Assembly (NCBI RefSeq): GCF_900112615.1
Contig: NZ_FOMK01000007.1
Span: 207,408-271,407, forward strand
Direction: 5' to 3'
Source of the DNA: Chitinophaga sp. CF118
Lineage (GTDB): Bacteria; Bacteroidota; Bacteroidia; Chitinophagales; Chitinophagaceae
DNA length: 64,000 nucleotides
Of the stretch, positions 1-9,168 are shown one piece after another. How positions within the stretch are numbered: the stretch's first letter is position 1; every line of letters begins with the position of its first letter. Made by a program: the position numbers and the translations under genes. The notes under the pieces are model-generated. The model searched no databases. It saw nothing but the letters and a program-made list of their open reading frames with translations, and was not told the DNA's origin.

Positions 1-533
1 CCTATAGCCAGTACTTCCAGAGCAAAAACGGCCCCTGTGAGCGGCGTGCCAAACACCGCGCCGAAACCGGCTGCTATACCCGTCATTAACAGAATACGAA
101 CATCTGCCTGCTTCAGGCGCATCCTGCGGCCTAAAAAGTTTGCCATACTGCCACCGATCTGTACAGCAGTACCTTCCCGGCCGGCAGATCCTCCAAAAAG
201 GTGTGTAATAATAGTTGTAAGTAATACCAGCGGAGCCATGCGGGCCGGTACGCCCCCGCCCGGTTCATGGATCTCATCCATAATAAGGTTATTCCCTGCT
301 TCAGACTTACCACCAAACTCTTTGTAAATGAAATAGATACCAACACCTGCGAGGGGCAGGAAATAGAGCAGCCACTCATGGTCATAGCGGTACTCAGTTA
401 CATATTCCAGCAACCAGAGGAAAAGAGCCACCAATGTGCCCACAATAAGGGAAAGAGGAATAAGAATAATGGTCCAGCGGATAAGCTGATAAGCGATAGT
501 AAATTGCTCAAATGACTGTCTGATAAACTTCAT
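1..533 (-). CDS. CLC-family fluoride/proton antiporter, N-terminal part (cut by window edge)
   Basis: Reading the minus strand from ATG at 533 gives 177 codons without a stop before the window ends, so only the N-terminal part is present. It begins MKFIRQSFEQFT, then shows membrane segments and CLC landmarks: AGNNLI where chloride-type CLCs have GSGIP, GREGTAVQIGG (the gating-glutamate loop) and GAVFGTPLTGAVFALEV. Replacement of the chloride-coordinating Ser by Asn is a known trait of the fluoride-specific CLC-F branch. The fluoride riboswitch just upstream supports that branch. Its job would be export of cytoplasmic fluoride in exchange for protons. The usual label 'voltage-gated chloride channel' is probably wrong in substrate. 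The C-terminal half, including the remaining pore residues, lies outside the window. Confidence 0.87.
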   Translation of the reverse strand, partial: MKFIRQSFEQFTIAYQLIRWTIILIPLSLIVGTLVALFLWLLEYVTEYRYDHEWLLYFLPLAGVGIYFIYKEFGGKSEAGNNLIMDEIHEPGGGVPARMAPLVLLTTIITHLFGGSAGREGTAVQIGGSMANFLGRRMRLKQADVRILLMTGIAAGFGAVFGTPLTGAVFALEVLAI

Positions 534-556
534 AACCTACAAATAAACTTAATATG

Positions 557-657
557 ATGCCCCCTCACAGGAGCATCCGTTTCAATTTGTAGGCGTCATC
601 AGTTCCGGCTAACTAATGCCCGGACGGTTCTTGTGCAGGAAGACACCATTTCCTGGT
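557..657 (-). promoter_or_regulatory. Fluoride (crcB-motif) riboswitch with downstream hairpin
   Basis: On the minus strand from 657 the leader reads AGGAAATGGTGTCTTCCT, then GAACCG, CCGG, and ends CTGATGACGCCTAC at 589. These are the conserved blocks of the crcB/fluoride aptamer: AUGG inside the first stem, AACCG pseudoknot strand, and the UGAUGAC-CCUAC 3' end. A GC-rich hairpin (ATGCTCC at 576-570 pairing with GGGGCAT at 563-557) sits between the aptamer and the ATG at 533 and is a plausible expression platform. It would switch on the CLC-F transporter when fluoride binds. Confidence 0.9.
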
Positions 658-768
658 ATAGGGACAAATATAACATGTAAGTGCTAAAGATTAAAATTAT
701 CTTCTTCGTATCTTCAGAATGTTTTAAGAATGTTATTGCAATTTACAAAGCCTAAGCTGTACAGAACA

Positions 769-1572
769 ATGAGATTTTACCTTCAACTGTTTATATTTAC
801 ATCAATGATATCCTCTACCATGGCGCAAACAATGCCTGTAGATACATCAACAATCTCCATAAAAGATACTACTACAACCCTTTTTGACAGGCGTGCTGCC
901 ATAAAGAACTACCGCCCTTCCATTGCTGGGATCGCTGTTCCGGCTGTAATGGTTGGTTATGGCTTCTTTGCGCTGAAAAATCCGACACTACTATCTATCA
1001 ATCATACCACCAGGGCTGAATTAAGGGAAGACAATCCGGGCTTCTCCACCAAAATTGATAATTATCTTGAGTACTCTCCTGCACTGGCTGTATATGCACT
1101 CAACCTTGCTGGGATTCATGGCGCTCATAATTTCCGTGACAGGACAATGATCCTGGGTATTTCCGCCCTGCTGATGACAAGTACGGTGGGCATCCTGAAA
1201 AACAGTACACATATATTACGCCCTGATGGAAGTACTTATAACTCCTTCCCTTCTGGCCATACTGCGACTGCCTTTATGGGAGCACAGTTTATGTGGCAGG
1301 AATATAAAGATGTAAGTCCCTGGTATGGGGTGGCTGGTTATGCAGCGGCAACTGCCACCGGCGTACTACGGTTGTACAATAACCGCCATTGGGTTAGCGA
1401 TGTGGTTACTGGTGCCGGTATTGGTATCCTGAGCACAAAAGCAGCTTACTGGATCTATCCCAAACTGCAACGGTTATTCATACCTAAATCCGCCATGAAT
1501 GCAATGATTCTGCCTACTTACAATGCAGAATGGAAAACTGCGGGTATCAGCCTTGTGTTCCTACCAAAATAA
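769..1572 (+). CDS. PAP2-superfamily membrane phosphatase
   Basis: The start at 769 gives a clean N-terminal hydrophobic segment ending in MAQ (possible signal peptide); an ATG at 730 would add 13 residues in front of it. All three acid-phosphatase signatures of the PAP2 superfamily are visible: K144-x6-R151-P152, PSGH at 161-164, and R201-x5-H207-x3-D211. Catalysis is expected through the His residues on a lipid phosphate or pyrophosphate in the envelope (undecaprenyl pyrophosphate or phosphatidylglycerophosphate are usual substrates; the sequence does not decide). At about 267 aa it has the typical length. It stands alone, divergent from the CLC gene. Confidence 0.85.
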   Translation: MRFYLQLFIFTSMISSTMAQTMPVDTSTISIKDTTTTLFDRRAAIKNYRPSIAGIAVPAVMVGYGFFALKNPTLLSINHTTRAELREDNPGFSTKIDNYLEYSPALAVYALNLAGIHGAHNFRDRTMILGISALLMTSTVGILKNSTHILRPDGSTYNSFPSGHTATAFMGAQFMWQEYKDVSPWYGVAGYAAATATGVLRLYNNRHWVSDVVTGAGIGILSTKAAYWIYPKLQRLFIPKSAMNAMILPTYNAEWKTAGISLVFLPK

Positions 1573-1608
1573 GGCATTGTTATCTTTATATTAAGAACCT
1601 GTTATCAG

Positions 1609-1640
1609 TTGGTAACTGACCTCCAGAGAAAATAAGTTTG
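1609..1640 (+). promoter_or_regulatory. Bacteroidota-type promoter of the metallophosphoesterase
   Basis: TTG at 1609-1611, a 21-bp spacer and TAAGTTTG at 1633-1640 match the Bacteroidota -33/-7 consensus (TTTG, 19-21 bp, TAnnTTTG). The ATG follows 17 nt after the -7 box. Confidence 0.6.
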
Positions 1641-1656
1641 CAAAAATAACTTTTCT

Positions 1657-2589
1657 ATGGATCGTCGTTCATTGCTGAAAAGCCTTGGCCTGGGTGCACT
1701 GGTTAGCACCCTCCCGGGCACCCGCTCTCTTGCTGCTATTACTTCTACCACTAAAAAACCTGCATTAAGGTTTGCCCACCTTACAGATGTACACCTGGAA
1801 CCCGAAATGCATGCATCGGAAGGCCTTGCGAAATGCCTGCATCATATTCAGTCTCAAAAAGATAAGCCCTCCTTTATTATGAATACAGGGGATTGTATCA
1901 TGGATGCACTAAAACAACCTAAAGACCGGGTGGAAGTACAATGGAAACTCTGGCATGATCTCATGAAAAATGATAATAGTCTGCCAATAGAATATTGTAT
2001 TGGTAATCACGACTGCTGGGGTGCTGGTCAGACATCAGACCTGCTCTATGGTAAAAAATATGCACTGGAGATGATGCGGCTGGAAAAACCTTATCGTAGT
2101 TTTAACAAAGCCGGCTGGCACTTTATAGTTCTTGACAGTATCCAACCTAAAAAAGATGGTGTATGGTATACCTGTAAACTGGATGATGAGCAATTCGATT
2201 GGCTGGAAAAAGATCTGAAGGCAAATACCACTATGCCTATCATCGTCTTATCACATGCTCCTATTGTATCCGCAGCAACTGTAGTTGTCGACAATAAATA
2301 TAAAGATGAGATCGGATACCAATTGGGATTAGGTTCTATGCACGTAGATTCTGCACGTATTGTTGCATTATTCGATCAACATCCTAATGTTAAACTTTGT
2401 TTAAGTGGACATATCCACCTTTACGAACAGGTTATGTACAATGGCGTTACATACATCAGCAATGGTGCGGTAAGTGGTAACTGGTGGAAAGGAAAACGTT
2501 ATCAGACAGACAATGGCTATGCTATGGTAAATCTGTATGACGATGGTAGTTTTGAGAACGAGTATATTCCTTATGGCTGGAATGTTTAA
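1657..2589 (+). CDS. Exported calcineurin-like metallophosphoesterase
   Basis: The protein (310 aa) starts MDRRSLLKSLGLGALVSTLPG, a leader with twin arginines that suggests Tat or Sec export. The metal-binding motifs of the calcineurin-like family appear in order: DVHL (about residue 46), NTGDC, GNHD (about 118), LSHAP and SGHIHLYEQ (about 250). Together they bind two metal ions for phosphoester hydrolysis in the periplasm. Substrate is not evident. It has its own promoter, and the stop codon overlaps by a few bases with the end of a convergent small gene. Confidence 0.87.
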   Translation: MDRRSLLKSLGLGALVSTLPGTRSLAAITSTTKKPALRFAHLTDVHLEPEMHASEGLAKCLHHIQSQKDKPSFIMNTGDCIMDALKQPKDRVEVQWKLWHDLMKNDNSLPIEYCIGNHDCWGAGQTSDLLYGKKYALEMMRLEKPYRSFNKAGWHFIVLDSIQPKKDGVWYTCKLDDEQFDWLEKDLKANTTMPIIVLSHAPIVSAATVVVDNKYKDEIGYQLGLGSMHVDSARIVALFDQHPNVKLCLSGHIHLYEQVMYNGVTYISNGAVSGNWWKGKRYQTDNGYAMVNLYDDGSFENEYIPYGWNV

Positions 2590-2780
2590 CTTTTTTTACG
2601 TTTCTCATCTGCCTTATCCTTACTATCATATTCATTTTCATCATATCCTTCCAGGGTATTATTTTTATCATCATTGAACTCCTTTTTGGGAGCAGCTTTT
2701 GCGGCTTGAACATTGGTAGCATTTTCGCGTTTTGTCTGTTTAATAGTACGTTGAGTGCTCGTTGTTTTTTTAACTGTCAT
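2586..2780 (-). CDS. Small highly charged hypothetical protein
   Basis: A 64-aa protein beginning MTVKKTTSTQRTIKQ, chosen over an upstream ATG at 2825 that would add an unlikely hydrophobic stretch. It is rich in Lys, Glu, Asp and Asn, with no hydrophobic core or Cys, so probably disordered. No family recognised. Its 3' end overlaps the 3' end of the convergent phosphoesterase gene by about 4 nt. Confidence 0.5.
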   Translation of the reverse strand: MTVKKTTSTQRTIKQTKRENATNVQAAKAAPKKEFNDDKNNTLEGYDENEYDSKDKADEKRKKS

Positions 2781-2830
2781 AACAATACATTTTACATATA
2801 GAGTTACAAAAATGCTGCCATGCAAAACAG

Positions 2831-2864
2831 AAGAGGATGCATCATATTACTGATACATCCTCTT
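2831..2864 (-). terminator. Intrinsic terminator after the first RND operon
   Basis: AAGAGGATG (2831-2839) pairs with CATCCTCTT (2856-2864), extended by ATCA/TGAT inside. It lies 7 nt after the adaptor stop codon. T-rich sequence follows on the plus strand too, so it may act in both directions. Confidence 0.65.
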
Positions 2865-2870
2865 TTCATT

Positions 2871-3953
2871 TTATTCTATATTGATATCATTTTTAATCTC
2901 GTCAGTTGCCTGTAATATAACTTTATCCCCTGGCATCAATTGACCAAACACTTCCGTTGAATCATTATGCCGATTTCCTTCTTGCACATCTATCCAGTGC
3001 GTACGACCATTTTTAATGGCTATCACATACTTTCTTTCCGTAGAAGTAACGATTGCACTACCTGGTACAACCATTGCCTCAAGGGAGCCCGTAACCGGTA
3101 TTACAATTTCTGCATACATACCAGGTTTAAGCTGATGCTGCGGATTCTGTACATCTACTTCCACAGCTTCTGAACGATAGTGGTCATTTAATGAACCGGC
3201 CTGCCGGCTGATACCTCCTGCAAATTCAACTCCCGGTAATGCATTCACGTGAAATTTCACTTGCCTCACAGCTGAGAGTTGCGCACTGTATGCCTCCGGT
3301 ACCTGCACTACCAAACGCAGCCGGCCCTCCTGCTCCAGCATCAGCATAGGACGCCCGTCAACATTTGTTGTAGGGCCAACCAACGCTCCTGGATGAATAT
3401 TACGTTCTGTGATCACCCCATCAAACGGAGCGGTCACCGTCAGATAACTACGGGTAGCTTCCAATGCACGCAGATTAGCCAGCTCACTATTCATAATAGC
3501 ACTATCTGCCAGCATCTTTGCATTTGCCACTTCCACATCATGTGGGGAAATAGTACCAGGGGTTTCACTGACAGCCAGAGTACGTTCGTAGTTATCTCTT
3601 GATCCTGCAAATACAGCTTTCGCCTGCAGGTATTTTGACTGTGCTGCATAATATTGCTGGATGATTTCCGGTGCATCCAGCTGTAACAATAATTGTCCTT
3701 TTTTCACTACACTTCCACGGTCTACCATTATATCTCTTACAAAACCATTTACACGTGGGTAGATACTTACCTTTTGATAAGCCTCCAATACAGCTGGGAG
3801 TTCTATACTGGAAGAAAGGGGTTTCTTAATTACTTCGGTGAGCGTATAATTGTTAACGTTATCTTTCTTCGTTGTTCTCTTTTTTGATGAAGCGGTATTA
3901 CAGGCAGCCAGTAATACCACAACACTAGTGATAATCACGATATTCTTATACAT
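2871..3953 (-). CDS. RND efflux periplasmic adaptor lipoprotein (MFP/HlyD)
   Basis: Starting at 3953 the protein begins MYKNIVIITSVVVLLAACN, a lipoprotein signal with lipobox LAAC; an upstream ATG in the same frame would place this inside the protein and is not used. The body (360 aa) shows the adaptor order: a barrel-sandwich segment (SIYPRVNGFVRDIMVDRGSVVKKG), a coiled-coil hairpin, the returning lipoyl half (LTVTAPFDGVITERNI) and beta-barrel/membrane-proximal parts. Its start overlaps the permease stop by 8 nt (ATGTATAA), implying translational coupling. It bridges the inner-membrane permease to the TolC-like channel. Confidence 0.93.
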   Translation of the reverse strand: MYKNIVIITSVVVLLAACNTASSKKRTTKKDNVNNYTLTEVIKKPLSSSIELPAVLEAYQKVSIYPRVNGFVRDIMVDRGSVVKKGQLLLQLDAPEIIQQYYAAQSKYLQAKAVFAGSRDNYERTLAVSETPGTISPHDVEVANAKMLADSAIMNSELANLRALEATRSYLTVTAPFDGVITERNIHPGALVGPTTNVDGRPMLMLEQEGRLRLVVQVPEAYSAQLSAVRQVKFHVNALPGVEFAGGISRQAGSLNDHYRSEAVEVDVQNPQHQLKPGMYAEIVIPVTGSLEAMVVPGSAIVTSTERKYVIAIKNGRTHWIDVQEGNRHNDSTEVFGQLMPGDKVILQATDEIKNDINIE

Positions 3954-6900
3954 GAGTGATGATTGTTTTATGGTCAGCAATATTTTTTTCAGGCATAAGG
4001 GAGGGTGAGTCGTAAGTAGTTTTACGCTGCATGGCGGCATACACCAGTGGTAATACAAACAACGCAGCCACTGTGGATGCAATCAGCCCACCTATCACAG
4101 CTCGTCCTAATGGGGCAGTCTGATCGCCCGATTCGCCCATTCCGGATGCCATAGGGATCATACCTGCAATCATGGCAAGACTGGTCATGAGGATAGGACG
4201 CAAACGGATCCCGGCACTCACAATACCTGCTTTATAAGCATCCCTGTATTCCAGCCTAAGCTTTTCTGCATTTGTAACAATAAGGATGGCATTAGCCACT
4301 GATACTCCGGTAGACATAATCATACCCATGTAAGACTGCAGATTAAGTGTAGATTCTGTAAGCAATAACATAAGCAGTGCACCCGCAATTACAGCCGGGA
4401 CAGTTACAAGTACAACAAAACTCAGTTTAAATGACTGATAGTTGGCTGCTAAAAGTAAGAAGATTACGACGATGGCCAGGATCAGACCATTCTGCAATCC
4501 GCCAAGTGTTTCCAATAGTAGGCTGGAACTACCCTTTACCTCTGTTTTTAACCCTCTGGGAGGCGGCCCAAGTTCATCAATTTCCCTTTGTACAGCTGTT
4601 GTTGCTCTCCCAAGATCAGCACCAGAAATATTTGCACTCACAGTCAGAAATCTACGGGGGCCGGCACGGTCATATTCTCCGGGCATTTCGCTATATGAGA
4701 AGGTTGCTACGTCGCCAAGTACCGGGCGTGATTGTCCTTTTACCAACGGGATCTCTTTCAGATCGTCTACAGTCTGCATATTGTATTCCGGAATTTGTAC
4801 CTGCACCTGATAGGTGTAGGCACCTTTCTGATCCAACCACTGATTCTTTTCAGAAAAACGGCTGGAGGAAGTTGATGCTGTAACTGAGCGGGCCACCTGG
4901 TAGATATTCAATCCCATCTGTGCCACTTTAAAGCGGTCTACATTAATATTGATAACCGGATAGTGCAATGGCTGGGCAATCTGTACATCCCGGAGGATAT
5001 CGATCCGCTTCAGCCTTTCTACCAATCTATCTGCATATTCCTCAATCTGCTTCATATCTTTACCTGCCACCCGCACTTCAATGGGTGTTGCTGAACCCTG
5101 GCTCATAATCTTCTCTGTCAGGTCTACCGGCTCAAAAGATATCCGTAATTCCGGATAGTGAGTAGAGATTACTTTCCTAAGCCGGTCTTTTAACTTGTCT
5201 ATATCCGTCTTATAATTTTCATCCAGATTTACCTGCAATACTGCCTCATGTGTGCCGGCATTGAACACATACAGGTTACTTGAACCAAAGCTGCTGGGTA
5301 TTAGTCCCACATAAGCTGAACTGATAGCCACATTTCCATTCACAGTACTATCTATCAGCTGTAATACCTGATGTACTTTCTCTTCAGTACGTTCCAGTCT
5401 TGTACCATCCGGTTCACGCAGGCGAAGCTGGAATTGTCCACCATTAAGATGCGGCATCAGGTCTTTTCCTATTACCATAAAAGCGGCACCGGCAGCTGCA
5501 AATGCAACAATAACATACATAGTGATCACCAATGCAGAATGCTTGCCTAACATTTCCAGCGTACGTATAAACCAACCTTTAAAGCGCTCAAAACTGCTGT
5601 TTTTTTCCGGATGTTGCTGCTGATCGGACAAATGGGAGTCTACTTCTTTGATTTCTTCTTCGTCCAATGCCAGTCCCGCATGTGCATGTGGCTGCCCATG
5701 ATGATACTGGAATTTCTCTTCTTTTAGCCACCAATTGGAGATAACAGGTACCAGTGTTTGTGCAGTAAAGAATGATGCAATCATGGCAAATCCGATAGAC
5801 AAAGACAATGGCAGAAACATTGCTTTAGGTACGCCTGTCATAATAAGTGAAGGTGCAAATACCGCCAGGATACAAAGCAGGATGAGTAATAAAGGGAAAG
5901 CTATTTCCTCACATGCTTCATAGATGGCTTGTCGTTTAGGCTTGCCCATTTCCAGGTGCTGGTGAATATTTTCTATGGTGACAGTCGCCTGATCTACCAG
6001 CACTCCTATTGCCAATGCAAGACCACTAAGAGTCATGAGATTTATTGTTTGTCCGGCCAATTGTAATCCAAGTACCGCACTTAATATTGCTACAGGGATA
6101 GTGATTACCACCACAAGGCAACTACGTAAATCCCGCAGGAAAAGTAATACCATCAAACCAGTTAACAGTGCTCCAAGTAAGCCTTCTGTCACCAGTCCTT
6201 TTACTGCATTGATCACGGCTACTGACTGATCAAATTCGTAGGTAATTTTCGTATCTTCCGGCAGCAGGCTTTGCATTTCCGGTAGTTTAGCCTTAAGTTG
6301 TTTTACAACTTCCCAGGTAGATGCATCGGCAGTTTTAACTACCGGCATATATACTGAACGTTTACCATTCACCAGTGCATAGTCTACTGTTATATCTGCT
6401 GCATCAGCTACATTCGCCACATCCTTAACAAACACGGTGGATTGACCATTGGTCGTAATGGGAATATCACCGAAATCTTTCACTTGTTCCTCTAATGAGT
6501 TGATGGTTGTGAGGTACATTTTATTGTTAATACGGATATTACCGGAAGGCGTCATCACATTATTTTTTGCAATGGCTTCCACTACCTGGTCTGCACTTAA
6601 GTTATAACTACGCAATTGCTCCGGGATGACATTCACTACTACAGAACGGGCATTGGCGCCAAATGCAGGTGGTGCTGAAAGACCGGGAACAGATGAAAAC
6701 ATAGGCCGTATACGGGTATTAGCCAGGTCGTAAATATCTTTCAGAGAGCGGGTTTTAGAACTGAATACCAATTGTCCAACCGGCAGTGAAGATGCATCAA
6801 AACGCACTACCTGCGGAGGTGCGGCCCCCGGTGGAAAAAAGTTCATAGCACGGCTAACCTGTAAAGCTACCTGTGCCGATGCTTCTGCCATATTGGTGGT

Positions 6901-7191
6901 TTCGTAGAAAGTAAGTTTGATCATGGTGAGACCCTGGATATTTTTGCTACTGATATTTTTGATCCCATTTACATACAGAAACTGGTCCTGTAATCTTGTA
7001 GCAAAGAAGCCTTCCATTTGCTGGGAAGACATGCCTCCATATGGTTCTATTACATATATCGTAGGCAGGTTCAGTTTAGGAAAAATATCTATCGGGATAT
7101 TTATCACGGCCAGTATTGAAAACAAGAACACGCCCAGAGTAATTACGACTACGGACAATGGCTTTTTCAATGCAGTTGCAACTAATGACAT
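3946..7191 (-). CDS. RND multidrug efflux permease (AcrB/HAE1 type)
   Basis: This 1081-aa permease has the two-fold repeated RND plan: TM1, a large periplasmic domain, TM2-6, a cytoplasmic loop, TM7, a second periplasmic domain, TM8-12. The TM4 proton-relay region reads LAIGVLVDQATVTIENI, so the usual Asp-Asp pair is Asp-Gln. The cytoplasmic loop before TM7 carries a charged, His-containing insert (HHGQPHAHAG followed by many Glu/Asp). It is the middle gene of a TolC-permease-adaptor operon, 20 nt after the channel gene. Substrate cannot be told from sequence; the form resembles Bacteroidota HAE1 pumps rather than metal exporters. Confidence 0.93.
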   Translation of the reverse strand: MSLVATALKKPLSVVVITLGVFLFSILAVINIPIDIFPKLNLPTIYVIEPYGGMSSQQMEGFFATRLQDQFLYVNGIKNISSKNIQGLTMIKLTFYETTNMAEASAQVALQVSRAMNFFPPGAAPPQVVRFDASSLPVGQLVFSSKTRSLKDIYDLANTRIRPMFSSVPGLSAPPAFGANARSVVVNVIPEQLRSYNLSADQVVEAIAKNNVMTPSGNIRINNKMYLTTINSLEEQVKDFGDIPITTNGQSTVFVKDVANVADAADITVDYALVNGKRSVYMPVVKTADASTWEVVKQLKAKLPEMQSLLPEDTKITYEFDQSVAVINAVKGLVTEGLLGALLTGLMVLLFLRDLRSCLVVVITIPVAILSAVLGLQLAGQTINLMTLSGLALAIGVLVDQATVTIENIHQHLEMGKPKRQAIYEACEEIAFPLLLILLCILAVFAPSLIMTGVPKAMFLPLSLSIGFAMIASFFTAQTLVPVISNWWLKEEKFQYHHGQPHAHAGLALDEEEIKEVDSHLSDQQQHPEKNSSFERFKGWFIRTLEMLGKHSALVITMYVIVAFAAAGAAFMVIGKDLMPHLNGGQFQLRLREPDGTRLERTEEKVHQVLQLIDSTVNGNVAISSAYVGLIPSSFGSSNLYVFNAGTHEAVLQVNLDENYKTDIDKLKDRLRKVISTHYPELRISFEPVDLTEKIMSQGSATPIEVRVAGKDMKQIEEYADRLVERLKRIDILRDVQIAQPLHYPVININVDRFKVAQMGLNIYQVARSVTASTSSSRFSEKNQWLDQKGAYTYQVQVQIPEYNMQTVDDLKEIPLVKGQSRPVLGDVATFSYSEMPGEYDRAGPRRFLTVSANISGADLGRATTAVQREIDELGPPPRGLKTEVKGSSSLLLETLGGLQNGLILAIVVIFLLLAANYQSFKLSFVVLVTVPAVIAGALLMLLLTESTLNLQSYMGMIMSTGVSVANAILIVTNAEKLRLEYRDAYKAGIVSAGIRLRPILMTSLAMIAGMIPMASGMGESGDQTAPLGRAVIGGLIASTVAALFVLPLVYAAMQRKTTYDSPSLMPEKNIADHKTIITHV

Positions 7192-7211
7192 AATGATTGG
7201 TTTTAAGTTTT

Positions 7212-8618
7212 TTATTGCCGGCGTGCGGTTTCCAGTTGCTGCACCAACTGCTGTAAATGATTACTGGCAAATGCCTCCATGAAAAGGGCCTGCCATGCAG
7301 CATTATGGGTTTGCACAAGGTCTGTCTCTGCACGGTTCAGCACATACAATGCATTGGTTACTTCTATGATATTCGTAAGGCCCCCCTTATAGAGTGCCAT
7401 TTTTTGCATAGCTGCGGCCCTGGCTGCATTGAGCTGAGCAGGCATTTCAAATAGTTTATCCATGGCGGTATGAATATTTATCTGTGCCTGCATCAACTGG
7501 TTATCCAATAAGGTATGCGAGGCTTCGAGCTGACTTTCGGCCGCCTGTGTACGCAAGCGTTGCTCACGCATCTTATCACGTGTGTGCCCGATATCTGTAA
7601 AATTATAAGCAACACTTACTCCTGCGAGGTAATTATAGCGGCTATAACCGATACCACTCAACAGGTTTTTGTTAAATATATCATTGTATTGTGTGCTGGA
7701 ACCACGCATCCATCCTGCAACCATCAGCGATACCTTCGGTAACGCGTCTTTCCGGATCACATCTTCATGCTTTTTTTGTTGCTGGAATAATGCATTGTAA
7801 AATTGCAGAGCAGGGTGTTCCTGTTGTACAACAGCGGTATCCGTTGCATTTTCAAGCATCTGTACCAATCCTCCATTATATAATGTATCTGGAATTATAA
7901 CTGAGCTATCGAGACCGGTAAGGATACCCAGGTGCATCCTTACCTGGTTATACCCGTTCTGCATATCCAGATAATTCAGCCTGGCCTTGGAAAGTTCTGC
8001 GGTAGCAATAGAACTGTCTACCCCTGGTTTAAGTCCATGCAATACAATCACTGTAACCGCTTGTAATACAGAACGGGTGCGGGCAATATTATCTGCCTGA
8101 ATACGCATCATAGCGTAGTATTGCAACAACCGGAGGTAGTCCTGGATCACGGAAACCGTCAGATCATTTGCTGTGATGTCTGCATCTGAGGTGTATACTT
8201 TTTGTTGTTGCAGGGCTTCTTCCCGCTTACTTCGGTATGCACCAAAATTATATACCTCCCACTGCATCTGTGCCAGTGCAATATTTCCGCTCATCACTTC
8301 GGAACGGTTGGCATCCCTGATACCACCGGAAGTAGACGGGATGGTACTCATAGGAAAGTAAGAACCGTAAATACCATTATCGGTACCCGCATTCACTTCG
8401 TCCAGTAGTTTCATAGAAGGCCACCACTGATGATTTACATCTGTGGAATGTGCCACGGCGGCCTCGGATAATGCCCTTTTTACCTTTAAAGTGGGATAGT
8501 GCTGCAGGGTAAGCGTAATTGCCTGCTGCAGCGGTAATTGTGCATAGGAACGGATGGTCATGCCAATGAAAAGGCAAAACATAGCCACCCACGTTCCTGC
8601 AGTAATGTTACATCGCAT
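7212..8618 (-). CDS. TolC-family outer-membrane efflux channel
   Basis: Start at 8618 (MRCNITAGTWVAMFCLFIG...SYAQ) gives a signal peptide; the longer frame from 8651 adds residues without purpose. The remaining roughly 445 residues are two repeats rich in Ala/Gln/Leu amphipathic helices (for example ESQLEASHTLLDNQLMQAQ), as in TolC-like outer-membrane factors. It is the first gene of the RND operon and supplies the exit duct. A GC-rich hairpin (CCGGGG 8642-8647 with CCCCGG 8655-8660) lies in its leader. Confidence 0.9.
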   Translation of the reverse strand: MRCNITAGTWVAMFCLFIGMTIRSYAQLPLQQAITLTLQHYPTLKVKRALSEAAVAHSTDVNHQWWPSMKLLDEVNAGTDNGIYGSYFPMSTIPSTSGGIRDANRSEVMSGNIALAQMQWEVYNFGAYRSKREEALQQQKVYTSDADITANDLTVSVIQDYLRLLQYYAMMRIQADNIARTRSVLQAVTVIVLHGLKPGVDSSIATAELSKARLNYLDMQNGYNQVRMHLGILTGLDSSVIIPDTLYNGGLVQMLENATDTAVVQQEHPALQFYNALFQQQKKHEDVIRKDALPKVSLMVAGWMRGSSTQYNDIFNKNLLSGIGYSRYNYLAGVSVAYNFTDIGHTRDKMREQRLRTQAAESQLEASHTLLDNQLMQAQINIHTAMDKLFEMPAQLNAARAAAMQKMALYKGGLTNIIEVTNALYVLNRAETDLVQTHNAAWQALFMEAFASNHLQQLVQQLETARRQ

Positions 8619-8699
8619 ACTGATGGAAAGTGTTAAAGTACCCGGGGGCAACAGCCCCGGACTACAAATAATAAATTAGCGTTGAATGTGTAAATTGGA

Positions 8700-9041
8700 T
8701 TAAGCGGTGGGCGGGCCTCTCCAGTTATTCAGGGAGACAGCTACACTGATATAGGATTGTGTATAGCCTTTATAATGGGAACAGATAAAAACGAAGAGAG
8801 ATTTGATCCTGATACTTGAAACAACAATACAATGCTCATTAAAATCATTCAGGGCTTTTGTACGGTAATAGAACCGCTGCCGCTTCTCTCCCACAAAAAG
8901 ATGACCTTGAGTATGTATGGTATCAGACGAATCAATCAGCAATTCGTGAGCTGAAGAAACAGTACTATGCCTCACCTCCTGCATCGATGACAGAAGGAAT
9001 AAACATGAAATAAATAGTACTAGCAGCTTTAGCTGTTTCAA
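8700..9041 (-). CDS. Small secreted hypothetical protein
   Basis: A 113-aa ORF whose first 20 residues (MKQLKLLVLFISCLFLLSSM) form a convincing signal peptide. The mature part has no recognised domain. It is 81 nt upstream of the TolC gene on the same strand and could be the first gene of that operon, but the GC-rich hairpin between them may separate them. No family recognised. Confidence 0.5.
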   Translation of the reverse strand: MKQLKLLVLFISCLFLLSSMQEVRHSTVSSAHELLIDSSDTIHTQGHLFVGEKRQRFYYRTKALNDFNEHCIVVSSIRIKSLFVFICSHYKGYTQSYISVAVSLNNWRGPPTA

Positions 9042-9168
9042 ATGAAACCTTTTAGGAGTTGCAAGATATTTATTATGTGTTATAAAAAGTAGTTAAATCC
9101 ATCTTTTAAGCAAATTATAATCTGCCATACCGGCAATCTCAGGATCAATGTTTCGTTATATTTGCCAT

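Noticed and set aside
2586..2825. Longer start for the small charged protein
   Set aside because: The extra 15 residues are unlike the rest; the internal ATG at 2780 is more plausible.
2871..4082. 403-aa version of the first adaptor
   Set aside because: It would put the lipoprotein signal and lipobox inside the protein and overlap the permease deeply.
4431..4883. ORFs on the plus strand within the RND permease, and similar shadows elsewhere
   Set aside because: Opposite-strand frames inside clear RND, ClpB, SusC and other coding sequences with no independent signals.
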